Shown: in pieces, positions 46,801 to 55,143 of the stretch | Numbering within the stretch: the first letter of the stretch is position 1 | How the letters are laid out: every line of letters starts with the position of its first letter | Source: Marinobacter sp. F3R08 | GTDB taxonomy: Bacteria; Pseudomonadota; Gammaproteobacteria; Pseudomonadales; Oleiphilaceae | DNA: 64,000 nucleotides | Direction: 5' to 3' | Assembly (NCBI RefSeq): GCF_018860425.1 | Contig: NZ_JAHKPI010000025.1 | Location: 652,524 to 716,523 of the forward strand | Made by a program: the position numbers and the translations under genes | The notes under the pieces: generated by a model | What the model saw: the letters and a program-made list of their open reading frames with translations, nothing else | Told to the model about the DNA's origin: nothing | Databases searched by the model: none

Positions 46801-47514
46801 AACCTCCTCACGAACAAACTCATCGAGGCCCGTGTCCATCGGCTTGTAGGCCATGAACTTAGAAATCTGCTTCGCGGAAGCCTTAGCTTCTGTTCGGTTG
46901 CAGACTTCCTTGCCCTGAAGCGCCCCATACAAATGCACCAGATAGTCTTCTTTGCCTGAACAAACTTGGACGCCGATATCTGGGTAATATTTCTTGAAGT
47001 GTTCCTTAACCCGCTCGGGGGCAACTACGGTTTTTCGGCTGCCTTCTGAAACCATGAAGTGGTCGCAAGAAAGGGCTTCACCCTTCACCAACGCAAAACT
47101 CTGGACATCCTCCTTGGCAGCCATCTTGGCCCCTGACTTCTCCAACCGGGCGCTGACACTGACAATCGCTGTGAGAACCTCCGTTCTTTCTCCGGGGACA
47201 TCCGGGCGAAAAACTGCAATCAAATGACAGAAAGCTCCATCAGGTCTCGCGTATCGACCGTCGTCACAACCGAGAACGTAAGAAGCGAGCGATCGCGTCT
47301 CTTTTTTCTGGCTGTGCTGCTTCGTCTCGTCCTGACCGGGGTTGTACTGGAACAGACCGCGTTTCGCAGCTGTCATCACCGTTTGAACAGCGTCTACAAT
47401 GGTGGTCTTTCCAGCCGCAGAGTGCCCCGTAATCAGGTTGAGTCGGGGGTCGAACTCGTATTCTCCGATTGGCAGATTAGCCCAGTTTATAAGTCCAATT
47501 TTATGCAGTTTCAT
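43855..47514 (-). CDS. jetC: Wadjet SMC-like ATPase JetC
   Basis: The SMC-family motor of Wadjet (MukB/SbcC-related). Of 1219 residues, the N-terminus carries Walker A (GHSAAGKTT, residues 30-38), two long coiled-coil arms flank a hinge-like globular region in the middle (around residues 500-650), and the C-terminus carries an ABC-signature-like segment (GSGAQMETPSYV) and Walker B with the catalytic Glu (VLIDESFAKLDD). The gene overlaps jetB and jetD by 4 bases each. With JetA and JetB it should form the loop-extruding complex that recognises small circular DNA. Confidence 0.93.
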   Translation of the reverse strand: MKLHKIGLINWANLPIGEYEFDPRLNLITGHSAAGKTTIVDAVQTVMTAAKRGLFQYNPGQDETKQHSQKKETRSLASYVLGCDDGRYARPDGAFCHLIAVFRPDVPGERTEVLTAIVSVSARLEKSGAKMAAKEDVQSFALVKGEALSCDHFMVSEGSRKTVVAPERVKEHFKKYYPDIGVQVCSGKEDYLVHLYGALQGKEVCNRTEAKASAKQISKFMAYKPMDTGLDEFVREEVLEESDMSKDVQRVASMMKSIYEMEQEAHLINEAVADLESMHSASSSLIKHRIKESLHRYESKKREEARLQREYIGHTTTRKEKLQQQEEARQNASELRLESEQLTEKLITLRAQARGIDVLREKERLEQLLDDLQSRLTTLTSAVIQADQLRHQQRKIADAGLQALSLPGAKPPSGDPQRWQAVFSSAIEKDSWDQTTVQQWLQESSLDDITKAKTAGRQTDAAYSEMATLLQSAKDDIDQTFYDVRTRKQALDEEIKTLTTEIDRLETAGQITLPRHVDTMVKLIQQELPQANASVLCDHIEVRDPEWQLAIEGFMGNNRFVILVDEEYEREALSLVKREADALSRRNFQSSNAIIQGKKARRDSEGRNPPSDSIFHLLEFSHPTAEAYVKGSVGNVVTVTDDNILTQTPRGLTRDGKASGAYKMFTVRMNDEELVFGQNAKQLALQAKKKRLEAMKEEQTDVDRLNRNASFWRSSLEDCRSPQIESSLQNLENALKEQLRVKGELDALDLSDAQELENEIQQTSNESNRVNRKLEEESNRDAVLNSDCEKLLSVIDYVSDQKEQASSAVESEEESIRRMVKHWPAIDVDEELEAIDEAATDDADLLFHFETSYFKRIGQATRVLQDASREFNLKKVRQRVVDVSGYFSASTDEDEVESVIHEFVLLTDLYRQVDSLLSQFRNDILAKHKHDLANMSKEFQDIFVNEICYKMVNAIRDGKSRLDMLNRRLQHIKFGDDRYKFTSEMVPQYDDYLRFFKEVTESDFNDVLLMESDLTDESKQIFERIRNLLISDELDRSLVELNRITDYRNYRSYDILKIIDDTEISLKSYGTGSGAQMETPSYVIKAAALSSALKFDQQAQSLRMVLIDESFAKLDDSRSKKVLDYLCTSLGLQVIFVAPNKSASIYYDQVNLKYDVSKSYVPEKVGELSTRVYVHTAWLKKEAINDLYDREKQFVSNRAENGELDFLDELEEQASGGRE

Positions 47515-48203
47515 CCTTCGACATCCTCGTCGTCGGTCATCTCAAGAGAGAAATCATCCGGAACGCTATAGACTTCCTCTTGATCCACAGTGACACCTAG
47601 CAGTCGATTGACTTCATCTAGCACCGAATTGAGCGTGTAGCAAAGAATGGTGCTTCTAATACCGATATAGGCATCAGGTTCAGAAGCGTCTTTGTATTCA
47701 GCAATACGCAAACGCTTCAGAAACCTCAGTAATTCCTCGCGTTCACTTTCCTTGTCCAGTGGCTGCTTGGCGATCATTGCAAAGGTGTGGCTTAACTTTT
47801 CCACGTCAATAAACGCCACGCCCTCATCGCTCACTTTCCCTTCCCTCAGAAGCTCCTCGAAAAGGTAGCGCGCCGTAATGAGCATTATTTTCTCATTACG
47901 TCTAAGCGTTTGCTGGTAATGATGCTGCTCGGTATCGTCGTTATAGACGCCGGGAATTTCAGCTCCTGGTGGGTAGCAGACCACATAGCGTTGGCTCGAA
48001 TGATGAACGAGGGTGAAACCTAAAACCCCAAGGTAGTCTCGAACGAGTGCTTCGAGCCGGAGGTATAAATCGTAGTCCTCACCCTCGACTTGACTTTGGC
48101 GTCTGTAGATCGCTTGGTGGTTCAAAAGCCGATTGACGATGCGCCGGAAGTCGGACAAATCGGCATTGGCCTGCTTCAATTCCTTATCTATGTAGTCAAT
48201 CAT
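47511..48203 (-). CDS. jetB: Wadjet subunit JetB (DUF4194, MukE-like)
   Basis: A 230-residue double winged-helix protein of the DUF4194/MukE type that binds the kleisin JetA. Recognisable are IDKELKQANADLSDFRRIVNRLL at the start, the YLRLEALVRDYLGVLGF core and RRNEKIMLITARYLFEELLREG, which is typical of the family; the C-terminus is acidic. The ATG at 48203 has a GAGG site upstream and overlaps jetA by 8 bases; a TTG at 48215 is less likely. It is coupled to jetC by ATGA. Confidence 0.9.
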   Translation of the reverse strand: MIDYIDKELKQANADLSDFRRIVNRLLNHQAIYRRQSQVEGEDYDLYLRLEALVRDYLGVLGFTLVHHSSQRYVVCYPPGAEIPGVYNDDTEQHHYQQTLRRNEKIMLITARYLFEELLREGKVSDEGVAFIDVEKLSHTFAMIAKQPLDKESEREELLRFLKRLRIAEYKDASEPDAYIGIRSTILCYTLNSVLDEVNRLLGVTVDQEEVYSVPDDFSLEMTDDEDVEG

Positions 48204-49728
48204 GCCGCGCCTCAAATTCCTTTAGCTCGGGTCCAACGTATTCAATCTCGTAATCGTCGGCAATCAGGTAGGGATTTTCGTAAGTCTGACCAACTGGGTG
48301 CACCATAAAGTCGTTCTTCTCATTGGCAATGCTGCCTACTACCGGACCGTTTAGCACAAAAAGCAACGAGTCCACATCGCCAATTAACACATCGCTGGCC
48401 TGGAGTTTTCGCCCATTCGCTAACTCTTTGATCGCGCTTTCCCGAATCCTGGTGGTATTCACAGCGAATAGTCTCTCGAGCGCGTTCAGGATGTATCGCT
48501 GTCGCTTCTGTTCAGCGGTTTCCTCGACGGGCTCCGTGACTGTATCGTCAATCACCTGCTTTTCGCGTTGAATTGGAAGCCTGACCTTACTTGGGTTAAT
48601 AAGCCCCATTCGTACATGCCCAAGATCATTAAGGCTGCCATCGAGGACGCTGTTGAAGTCTTCTTCGGCCATAGTCTTGAGTTCGCTGACTACTTTGAAG
48701 ATCGACTCGTGTTCGTGCTCTCCGTAGGAAATGGTGGTCAAGTGGTCTATGAGCAACTGCATTCGGCGCATGAAAGAGTCAGCTTGGTGTCGAAGCTCAG
48801 GAACCTTAAGTTCGCAGGCTTTATTGAGGCAGGTGTCAATCGTGTCCAAAGCCCATAAAAGGATTGATGCTGGGTTCCCAGGGAGGCGCTCTCTGTATGT
48901 CTCATTGCGAAGGGCTCGTTCGATGAGCGCCTTCTTATCGTTTGGTAGGGCATGGAGCCTGTCGATGATGCCGAGGATCTCACTCTTATACCGCTCGATC
49001 GAGTCGGTTTTAATTCGGGTTCTCAGCTCAGGGACGAGACGGTTACGGACATAGCCCATGATGTCGTCTCCGGCTTGCTTCGCTTCTTCGAGGTCTTTAT
49101 TGACGACTTTAATGAGGTAGCGCTTTTTCTCGTCCAACTCTTCAATCAGGCTATTGAGGTCAATGACTACCTTGCTTGAGCTATGGACAGCGAACAACAG
49201 ATCCTGAGGATTTGGTTTGTCCGTCAGGACGGAATTATAGAAGTTATTGAGTAGAGAAAGGGTGGTTCGGGTGTTCTTGGTTTGCGGCAGTAACTCCTCA
49301 AAATCTCGTACAAAGGGAGCACAAAAGCGCCTACCTGTGGGGGATAGCTGATAGGACTTCCGCATAGTCACCGAATCCATATAGTCGGTGATCCATCCGC
49401 ACTCCATCAGTCTTCTTAATACTTTTGCGGCCCGATCCTGAACAGAAAGGTTGTCATCTGTCTCATCAGAAGCATCCATATCCGGATCGCTCTCAAGTAT
49501 CGCCGTACGGCTTATGGCACCTTGAAAAATGGTCAGGACGTCTTCTCGGTTCAGGTGCACGTTGTAGTCAGCATCCCAGCTGTATAGCCGGGAATACAAT
49601 TCACGAAGGCACGAAACCACGACTTCGCGATAGCGCCCCACCAATGGGCGGAAGAAGTTGGCATTTTCGTCGACAAAAAAAGACTCGACCCTGTTATCGA
49701 GGTTGGGTGGCTCTGGTGCAGCCTTCAT
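48196..49728 (-). CDS. jetA: Wadjet kleisin-like subunit JetA
   Basis: First gene of the Wadjet operon, encoding the MukF-like kleisin of 510 residues. It is helical with N-terminal winged-helix features (DNRVESFFVDENANFFRPL) and a long central helical region, and ends with a short acidic C-terminal domain. It matches the JetA family by length, gene order and content. An in-frame ATG exists at 49779, but the ATG at 49728 is preceded by AAGGACGG, so it is preferred. I cannot firmly assign the Wadjet type (I, II or III) by eye. Confidence 0.88.
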   Translation of the reverse strand: MKAAPEPPNLDNRVESFFVDENANFFRPLVGRYREVVVSCLRELYSRLYSWDADYNVHLNREDVLTIFQGAISRTAILESDPDMDASDETDDNLSVQDRAAKVLRRLMECGWITDYMDSVTMRKSYQLSPTGRRFCAPFVRDFEELLPQTKNTRTTLSLLNNFYNSVLTDKPNPQDLLFAVHSSSKVVIDLNSLIEELDEKKRYLIKVVNKDLEEAKQAGDDIMGYVRNRLVPELRTRIKTDSIERYKSEILGIIDRLHALPNDKKALIERALRNETYRERLPGNPASILLWALDTIDTCLNKACELKVPELRHQADSFMRRMQLLIDHLTTISYGEHEHESIFKVVSELKTMAEEDFNSVLDGSLNDLGHVRMGLINPSKVRLPIQREKQVIDDTVTEPVEETAEQKRQRYILNALERLFAVNTTRIRESAIKELANGRKLQASDVLIGDVDSLLFVLNGPVVGSIANEKNDFMVHPVGQTYENPYLIADDYEIEYVGPELKEFEARHD

Positions 49729-49837
49729 GATTCCGTCCTTGTTTTCGGCAGAGAGGTGAGTGGCCAAATGCTTAGCCACTCACTTAAAACACCAATTAAA
49801 ATGCGAGCTTAACGCAAGTCTGCTTCATACTTGTCGA

Positions 49838-51475
49838 CTATGAAAGCTGCTCGATCAATTTTTTTACATCCTCGGCGCTCAGCCCCTTCTCGAACATCGC
49901 TTTCTTCAGCTCGTCTTCGGGCCTTGGGCCATCCTCGTAACACCCGGTATCCAGGTTAAACCATTGTCCGTTGGCTATTTGGATATCGGAAACCCGTCGG
50001 TCACTTGGTTTCCGTTCGCTGGCACGTTTTTCAATGGCTTCCCTGAAGACTGATTTACCATTGCTTTCACCATGGTTAATGAAAACAACCGTCTCTCTCA
50101 TGAATGAGGTGTAGCCTTCCAAGTTGAAAATGTGGTCAAGAAGCTTTGTTTGATCCCCGTGTGCTGAGTAGTAATGGGACATCTCAACAACCTCCGCCCC
50201 TTTCCAATCACTATCAGGATCCCGTGCGTGGGAAACAAATCTTTTACCCGCTGAGCTTGCCGACATGAATCCAGTGGTGAGCAATGTATTTTTCGGGTCG
50301 TGCCCGAGTTCGTCCAAATGTTGCTTGGCTGGTCCGTGATCGCACATACCGGCGCTGGCAATGATGACATCGGCCCAATCCCGAGCCCGATCGGCATCTT
50401 GTCGACCTCCTGATACCGGCTCTATTTCGAGGCCCGGAAGGCTGACTGTTCGTCCCGATCCCAACTCTCTGAAAACTTTGGAAAGCTGCTCGCCACTCAT
50501 GCCAATCCGCTCTGGAAGCTCATTGTTCAGATATTGGTACTTTCCTGAGGACACTCGAGCGCCCAAATACTGACCAAAGACCTTGCAGAGCTTTGTTGCC
50601 AGGGAACTGTGCAGTGCCACCCTCAGTGGGCGACCCTGGTCAAACATTGGCTCATCTTCGGAAGCCTCTTGCTCAGCCAGCCAGATGAAGTCCGCGATAA
50701 CTTCCTGAGCCCGGTGAAACGAAAAACTTGGGATAAAGAGTTTTCCGCCTTTAGAAAAAACGGTGCGTTCAACAGCATCTGAAAGAGCAGCCTGTCTGTT
50801 CTGAGCGACCTTGAACTCTGGAATTCGCACTGTAGCGCCATATGTGGACTCGACAACCAAGTAGTCCGCATTAGGGAAGGGCTCAAAACCGTCCTTCATC
50901 AGGGGAAGGTAGCAATTAGTTTTATCCTGGCAACCAATATCGCCGCTGAAACAAATGCTCTTCAGGAGTGGTTTACCGCTTTCATCGATTTCGCTGGTCT
51001 GCCAAGCGATCGAAACCATGGCAGCACCCAGTACGTGACTGCTGCGCATGAAATTGACGCTGAGTCCATCAGCTAATCGCAGCATCTTTCTCCACGAAAA
51101 GTCGTTTTGGTCGATGGCATGCCACTTAATCTGATCCACGTGATGCTGCTTATAGTCGTTCTGCTGTCGGGCGGAATCGGCAAGAAGGAGCTTTGCGATA
51201 TCTCGCGTTGCTGCCGTGCAATACACGTGGCCACGGAACCCTTCTTTGACCAATCGAGGTAAGAGGCCGCAATGATCGATATGGGCGTGAGTCAGCAGGA
51301 CGTATTTAATTTCGGCAGGACGGAACGGAAACTTTTCATGGTTTTTGAATTGGGTATCGTGGGTGCCTTGATGCATGCCACAGTCCACCAATAACTGGGT
51401 ATTCGTGGCTTCATGCTTGAGCCAGGAACAAGAACCCGTTACACCATCAATAGCACCAACAAATTTGACCTTCAT
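49838..51475 (-). CDS. Beta-CASP metallo-beta-lactamase-fold nuclease
   Basis: A 545-residue metallo-hydrolase of the beta-CASP group, which includes RNA-processing and DNA-repair nucleases. MBL motif 2 THAHIDH is at residues 62-68; motif 3 is SSHVLGA, motif 4 is FSGDIG. The beta-CASP motifs follow: A (VVESTYG), B (SAGMCDHGPAKQHL) and C (HYYSAHGDQ). So the active site is complete. The C-terminal 60 residues are extra. GAGGA lies before the ATG. It is transcribed 110 bases upstream of jetA on the same strand. A direct role in Wadjet is not established. Confidence 0.9.
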   Translation of the reverse strand: MKVKFVGAIDGVTGSCSWLKHEATNTQLLVDCGMHQGTHDTQFKNHEKFPFRPAEIKYVLLTHAHIDHCGLLPRLVKEGFRGHVYCTAATRDIAKLLLADSARQQNDYKQHHVDQIKWHAIDQNDFSWRKMLRLADGLSVNFMRSSHVLGAAMVSIAWQTSEIDESGKPLLKSICFSGDIGCQDKTNCYLPLMKDGFEPFPNADYLVVESTYGATVRIPEFKVAQNRQAALSDAVERTVFSKGGKLFIPSFSFHRAQEVIADFIWLAEQEASEDEPMFDQGRPLRVALHSSLATKLCKVFGQYLGARVSSGKYQYLNNELPERIGMSGEQLSKVFRELGSGRTVSLPGLEIEPVSGGRQDADRARDWADVIIASAGMCDHGPAKQHLDELGHDPKNTLLTTGFMSASSAGKRFVSHARDPDSDWKGAEVVEMSHYYSAHGDQTKLLDHIFNLEGYTSFMRETVVFINHGESNGKSVFREAIEKRASERKPSDRRVSDIQIANGQWFNLDTGCYEDGPRPEDELKKAMFEKGLSAEDVKKLIEQLS

Positions 51476-51577
51476 AGTATTTTCCTCAACACGATTGGTT
51501 TGATCAAAGCGGGCTTTAAGGCCCGGTGATCAGAATCAATCAGTGCAATGCACTACCAACCGCTATCAGGAAAATTT

Positions 51578-52297
51578 CTATCTTTTTCGGAAAAAACTTA
51601 GTAACTCACTGAACTCATGGGCTTCTGCCAGCTTCCGATCTACTTCGGTTTTGAGGGCGAGCAACTCGGCGCTGCCGGAAGATAGCTGAGAGGACAGCTC
51701 TTGGGCGGCGTCCCAGTCTCCGTTTAGATAGGCGAGCAGAAACGAATCTGTAGGTTCCAACGAGGCAGCCTGAACGAGGAGGGCGTGGAGAAGGGTGGTG
51801 TTTTCCCCAAGAGCGACCTGGGGCAGGACCTGAAATGGGTTAGGGATGGGTTCTTCTCGCAAGTTTCGTTCGGTATCCGCAAGGAACGCGACCATCTGCT
51901 CTGAGGCCCCGGATTGAAGGGCTTGGCCCACGACCGATTCCCGATTGGTCAGCAAACTCTTAACAACATTGGCGCACTCATTGCGGTATTGGTCATCCTC
52001 AAAGATTCGTTTGACGTCTTTGGGATTTGAAAACACCGCATTCAAAACCAGAGCATTGTGAAGGGTGACGCCCTGGCCACTCTCCAAATAGACAGCAGGC
52101 CGTTGGACCTTTTGCTCTTTTCGTACGGCGATCAGTCCATTGCGGACGAAAGACGTGGCCTTGTCTTTAAGTAAGTGGCTTTCTTTCGCCACATCAACGC
52201 CAAAGAGTTTGCGAATCGCCTCCGGGACAGTAAGCCCCTCAGTATCCACAGGCGTACTCTTCAAGAATGTCCATTGTCGATGTTGTAACGGCTTCAC
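51578..52297 (-). CDS. Unknown protein upstream of the beta-CASP gene
   Basis: A 239-residue soluble protein, not recognised. Features: VPEAIRKLFGVD near the N-terminus, a long Leu-rich helical middle, and a C-terminus of helices (LAYLNGDWDAAQELSSQL; VDRKLAEAHEFSELLSFFRKR). The start is uncertain: GTG at 52297 overlaps the upstream gene by 59 bases, while GTG at 52249 would overlap by only 11 and has GAAGAG upstream. It is in the same minus-strand row as the Wadjet and beta-CASP genes. Confidence 0.6.
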   Translation of the reverse strand: MKPLQHRQWTFLKSTPVDTEGLTVPEAIRKLFGVDVAKESHLLKDKATSFVRNGLIAVRKEQKVQRPAVYLESGQGVTLHNALVLNAVFSNPKDVKRIFEDDQYRNECANVVKSLLTNRESVVGQALQSGASEQMVAFLADTERNLREEPIPNPFQVLPQVALGENTTLLHALLVQAASLEPTDSFLLAYLNGDWDAAQELSSQLSSGSAELLALKTEVDRKLAEAHEFSELLSFFRKR

Positions 52298-52613
52298 GCG
52301 CAGTCAAATTCAACGATGCAATGCGCTTTGCATTTTCGAACCAGTCTGCGCTTCCCACGCAATATTGATCGTACGCATCTGCGAATTGCTCAAGAACACC
52401 GATGCAATAGCCAGCTCTGAGCGCCTCGGAGAGCGATGTCCTGTAAGCCGCCAAATAGCCTGTTTTCTCATGCGATGAAAATACGTCCACCGCTTCCTGG
52501 CATGATTGGACCAGCAGACTGGCATCCTTGTATTCGAATGGCCCTTCCTTGGCGAAAAGGGATTGGGAAGCGGCCAGGATGGATAACCCCAGAATTATGG
52601 ATCTTAAATTCAC
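52239..52613 (-). CDS. Small exported cysteine-containing protein
   Basis: A 124-residue protein with a clear signal peptide (MNLRSIILGLSILAASQSLFA, cleavage before KEG). The mature part has Cys in LVQSCQEAV, RAGYCIGVLEQFADAYDQYC and the C-terminal YACGY. The pattern resembles the Rap1a/Tai immunity-protein fold, which protects against type VI amidase effectors, but the match is by eye only. It starts at GTG 52613 with AAGGACG upstream. It overlaps the next gene by up to 59 bases. Confidence 0.55.
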   Translation of the reverse strand: MNLRSIILGLSILAASQSLFAKEGPFEYKDASLLVQSCQEAVDVFSSHEKTGYLAAYRTSLSEALRAGYCIGVLEQFADAYDQYCVGSADWFENAKRIASLNLTAREAVTTSTMDILEEYACGY

Positions 52614-52622
52614 ATTGCGTCC

Positions 52623-53198
52623 TTACACTTGTTTTTCGGCTGACGGGTCAAGAGTTGGGGGCTCTGGTTCTGAGCAGCTGTTGCCTGCGTGCCTATCGTC
52701 TTGTCGCCCAGAGAACTGTTTGCTTGGCACAGGAGTTTGAAAAGACAGCGGAGGTAAGGGCGTAGCACCGTAAATCGCGACAATGAAGGTGCCGAAAATT
52801 CCATAAAGCAGCAGATCATCCGCTCCCCCGGTTAAATGCTCATTTGCCAATTCGGGTTCTACGAGTGTAATAGAGGCGAAAATTCCCACTATCGAAAGCA
52901 GGACCAATGTAATAAAGGTAAGCGTGAAGGCGAATCTTTTCAGAAGGGGCCAAAGTGCGGTCTGGCTTTGTCTCCCGCGATGGAAGTAACGCCACGTGGC
53001 CATTGCAAGCAGCGCTAGAGCGATCAAATCAGCCAGAGCAAGATCGTCTTGCCCATAACTGTATTCAAACGTCGCTGAAACCAGAAGCACATAGCTGAAT
53101 ACAGCGATTACGGCAGTAGCGATCGAAAATATGCCGAAAAAAAGGACACGTGTCATATGGCCAATGGCGAGGCTTAAGTTATTGAGAAATGTGAGCAT
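52623..53198 (-). CDS. Unknown inner-membrane protein, about four helices
   Basis: About 191 residues from the ATG at 53198. Hydrophobic segments lie at about residues 12-40 (VLFFGIFSIATAVIAVFSYVLL), 50-70 (LADLIALALLAMATW), 90-110 (AFTLTFITLVLLSIVGIFASI) and 128-145 (LLLYGIFGTFIVAIYGA). A Pro/Ser-rich C-terminal tail follows. A TTG at 53252 would extend it by 18 residues. No family recognised. Its stop lies 9 bases before the exported-protein gene, so the two probably form one transcript. Confidence 0.6.
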   Translation of the reverse strand: MLTFLNNLSLAIGHMTRVLFFGIFSIATAVIAVFSYVLLVSATFEYSYGQDDLALADLIALALLAMATWRYFHRGRQSQTALWPLLKRFAFTLTFITLVLLSIVGIFASITLVEPELANEHLTGGADDLLLYGIFGTFIVAIYGATPLPPLSFQTPVPSKQFSGRQDDRHAGNSCSEPEPPTLDPSAEKQV

Positions 53199-53369
53199 CA
53201 GTAGATTTTGTGAGTTGTTAAAAATTGATCGCCCGGCCAAGATGGTTAGCAAACTAGAAGGCGTGCTGACAAGGGTACTGGAAGAAACCTTTCCAAGTCA
53301 CTAACAACAATAGAATTATTCACTAGACGACCGATTCATAGTCATGGCCCCGAATTCACTATTGTTCGG

Positions 53370-54641
53370 TCAACTGGGCTTCCTCTTCTCATCGTAGATT
53401 TCTTCAGGACTCTTCCAGGCTTTCAAGGCCTCCAAGGCGTCAGGAATTCGCATCAAATCTCTTGCTGCACGTAATCGGTCATGCAGTAGAGCCTCGTCGT
53501 CATCCAAGGAGAGACCGATCGCGGTCTCCAACTCGTCAAAGAATTGATGGATTGTCTTGGCACGCCCCCAGTCGGAAATTATTCCATCCAGTGATTCCGT
53601 GCTTTTCGTCATTGCCTCCCGTCTAAGCTTGTTGTCTTCCTCAATCCGCCATTTTTCACGCTGCTCAGCCCATTCCTGTTTCTCCTTGCGGATTTGCTCC
53701 GTAGCAACAGCAAATTCCTCAGTGATGTCAGAAGTCGCCTTTCTCAATTCCCTTGCAACCTTTTGAGCGAAGTTCGTTAAATCCTGCCCTTCACGAATTG
53801 ACCATTCTCTCTGCCACTGAGTCCTTATATAAGGGCTGTAGGCGCGGAGTCGAAAACGGCCTGATGGGAGATCACGTTTGGTTGGCCACCTAGACAGGCT
53901 TTGAGTTTTCTTGAGCCGACTTGTCGGAACGTATTTCCCATCGACATACACAACTTCAATTTCTTCACTGTCCTCGATAAGCGTCAAACCAATTGCTACG
54001 GTTCCAAGCAAAACGAGTGTTGATCGCCCCGGCGACCAGTGCCTGACCCCGTATCGGATGTTTCCGCCTCTGGGCCTATCGTCCGCCTCTGGTCTTCGGA
54101 ACTGTTTATTGAATGCTTCTAGCCTTACGTCCCAGGAACGGTTTTCAAATTCCAAAAATAGGCAATTCGCGATATTCAGCGCGGTATCTAGCTTCTCCCG
54201 AGATGTGATGATATCGACTAAGTTCCACTTGTAGGGCTTAAGGTAACCATTTTCGGTTTCCCTCCCTTTTAGAAACAGCTCGCGCGCTCCCCGAATGAGT
54301 GGATGAATTTCGTCTTTGGGTACTGATTTTTTTCGATGTGAGGAACGCCTTCTTGGAGAGAGAGGTTTGGGGGGGATGACGTTTCTAGTCGGGTCCAGGA
54401 TGCCTGATCGGCACCAAACGAGATCATGGCTGGGCTTAGCTGGGGGAAGAGGAGGCACTTTAACTGTGTGACCGGCAGCGAGTTTGGCCCAATGCCCACG
54501 CTCCGGACGCGGGACATTGAGCTGATTGCAAACTCGGGCAAGATAGCTCGAGGATACGCCATACTTTGCGGCAACCTCTATCATTGGAGATTTCCACACT
54601 TGGTAATAAAGCTCTTTACGACTCACGTCTGACTGTTCCAT
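53370..54641 (-). CDS. Unknown protein with N-terminal helix-turn-helix and coiled coil
   Basis: A 423-residue protein. Residues about 8-50 read as a helix-turn-helix (RKELYYQVWKSPMIEVAAKYGVSSSYLARVC), so DNA binding is likely. The middle is mixed alpha/beta, and about residues 300-355 form a charged coiled coil (EQIRKEKQEWAEQREKWRIEE). No catalytic motif seen. Comparable proteins are common near restriction-modification genes. It lies divergent from the ribbon-helix-helix/mod/res block with about 250 bases between, so it may regulate that side; this is inferred. Confidence 0.65.
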   Translation of the reverse strand: MEQSDVSRKELYYQVWKSPMIEVAAKYGVSSSYLARVCNQLNVPRPERGHWAKLAAGHTVKVPPLPPAKPSHDLVWCRSGILDPTRNVIPPKPLSPRRRSSHRKKSVPKDEIHPLIRGARELFLKGRETENGYLKPYKWNLVDIITSREKLDTALNIANCLFLEFENRSWDVRLEAFNKQFRRPEADDRPRGGNIRYGVRHWSPGRSTLVLLGTVAIGLTLIEDSEEIEVVYVDGKYVPTSRLKKTQSLSRWPTKRDLPSGRFRLRAYSPYIRTQWQREWSIREGQDLTNFAQKVARELRKATSDITEEFAVATEQIRKEKQEWAEQREKWRIEEDNKLRREAMTKSTESLDGIISDWGRAKTIHQFFDELETAIGLSLDDDEALLHDRLRAARDLMRIPDALEALKAWKSPEEIYDEKRKPS

Positions 54642-54888
54642 TTTCTACGTCTCTTTTCGCTTTACAGTTGATAGCTTGCTTTCTTAGACAGCGCACCAAC
54701 TTTGATCAAACGGCTGAAAAGCCACTAGATACCGTGATGATTCGTTCAAAATCTATACAGAGACGTGCGCCAATTCCGAGCGTGAATCCGCACCTCCGCT
54801 TTCTTAAACCTTTAGCTATGGTTGGCGGTCTAGATCTTGTAAGTAGAAGGCAGTACATTGTCGATAAACAATTCCACTGGGGCTGACA

Positions 54889-55068
54889 ATGGCAAGGTTG
54901 AAAAATGAAACTTTGTCCTTCCGGACATCGAAAGAAATCAAGATGTTATTGAAGGCTGCGGCCCACCAAGAACATCGCTCACAAGCATCTATGCTTGAAG
55001 TCTTGATTTTAGATTATGCAAAGCAGCATGGCCTGCTGCCAATAGAAAGAGATATGCCAAGACAGTAG
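54889..55068 (+). CDS. Ribbon-helix-helix (CopG-like) small DNA-binding protein
   Basis: A 59-residue open frame with a GGGG-containing site just upstream of its ATG. It reads as a ribbon-helix-helix: a basic beta strand LSFRTSKEIKMLL, then two helices (AAAHQEHRSQASMLEVLILDYAKQHG) with the typical turn. It is too short to show other domains. It sits 75 bases before mod on the same strand, so it may autoregulate the R-M block; an antitoxin role is possible, but no toxin gene is adjacent. Translation was done by eye from the sequence. Confidence 0.7.
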   Translation: MARLKNETLSFRTSKEIKMLLKAAAHQEHRSQASMLEVLILDYAKQHGLLPIERDMPRQ

Positions 55069-55143
55069 GCTTCGTTTGGCAGTTTTGGTTTTGCTTCCAG
55101 AGACAAATTGCCGCTTAACAGTACCACGAGCTAAGGATTATCC

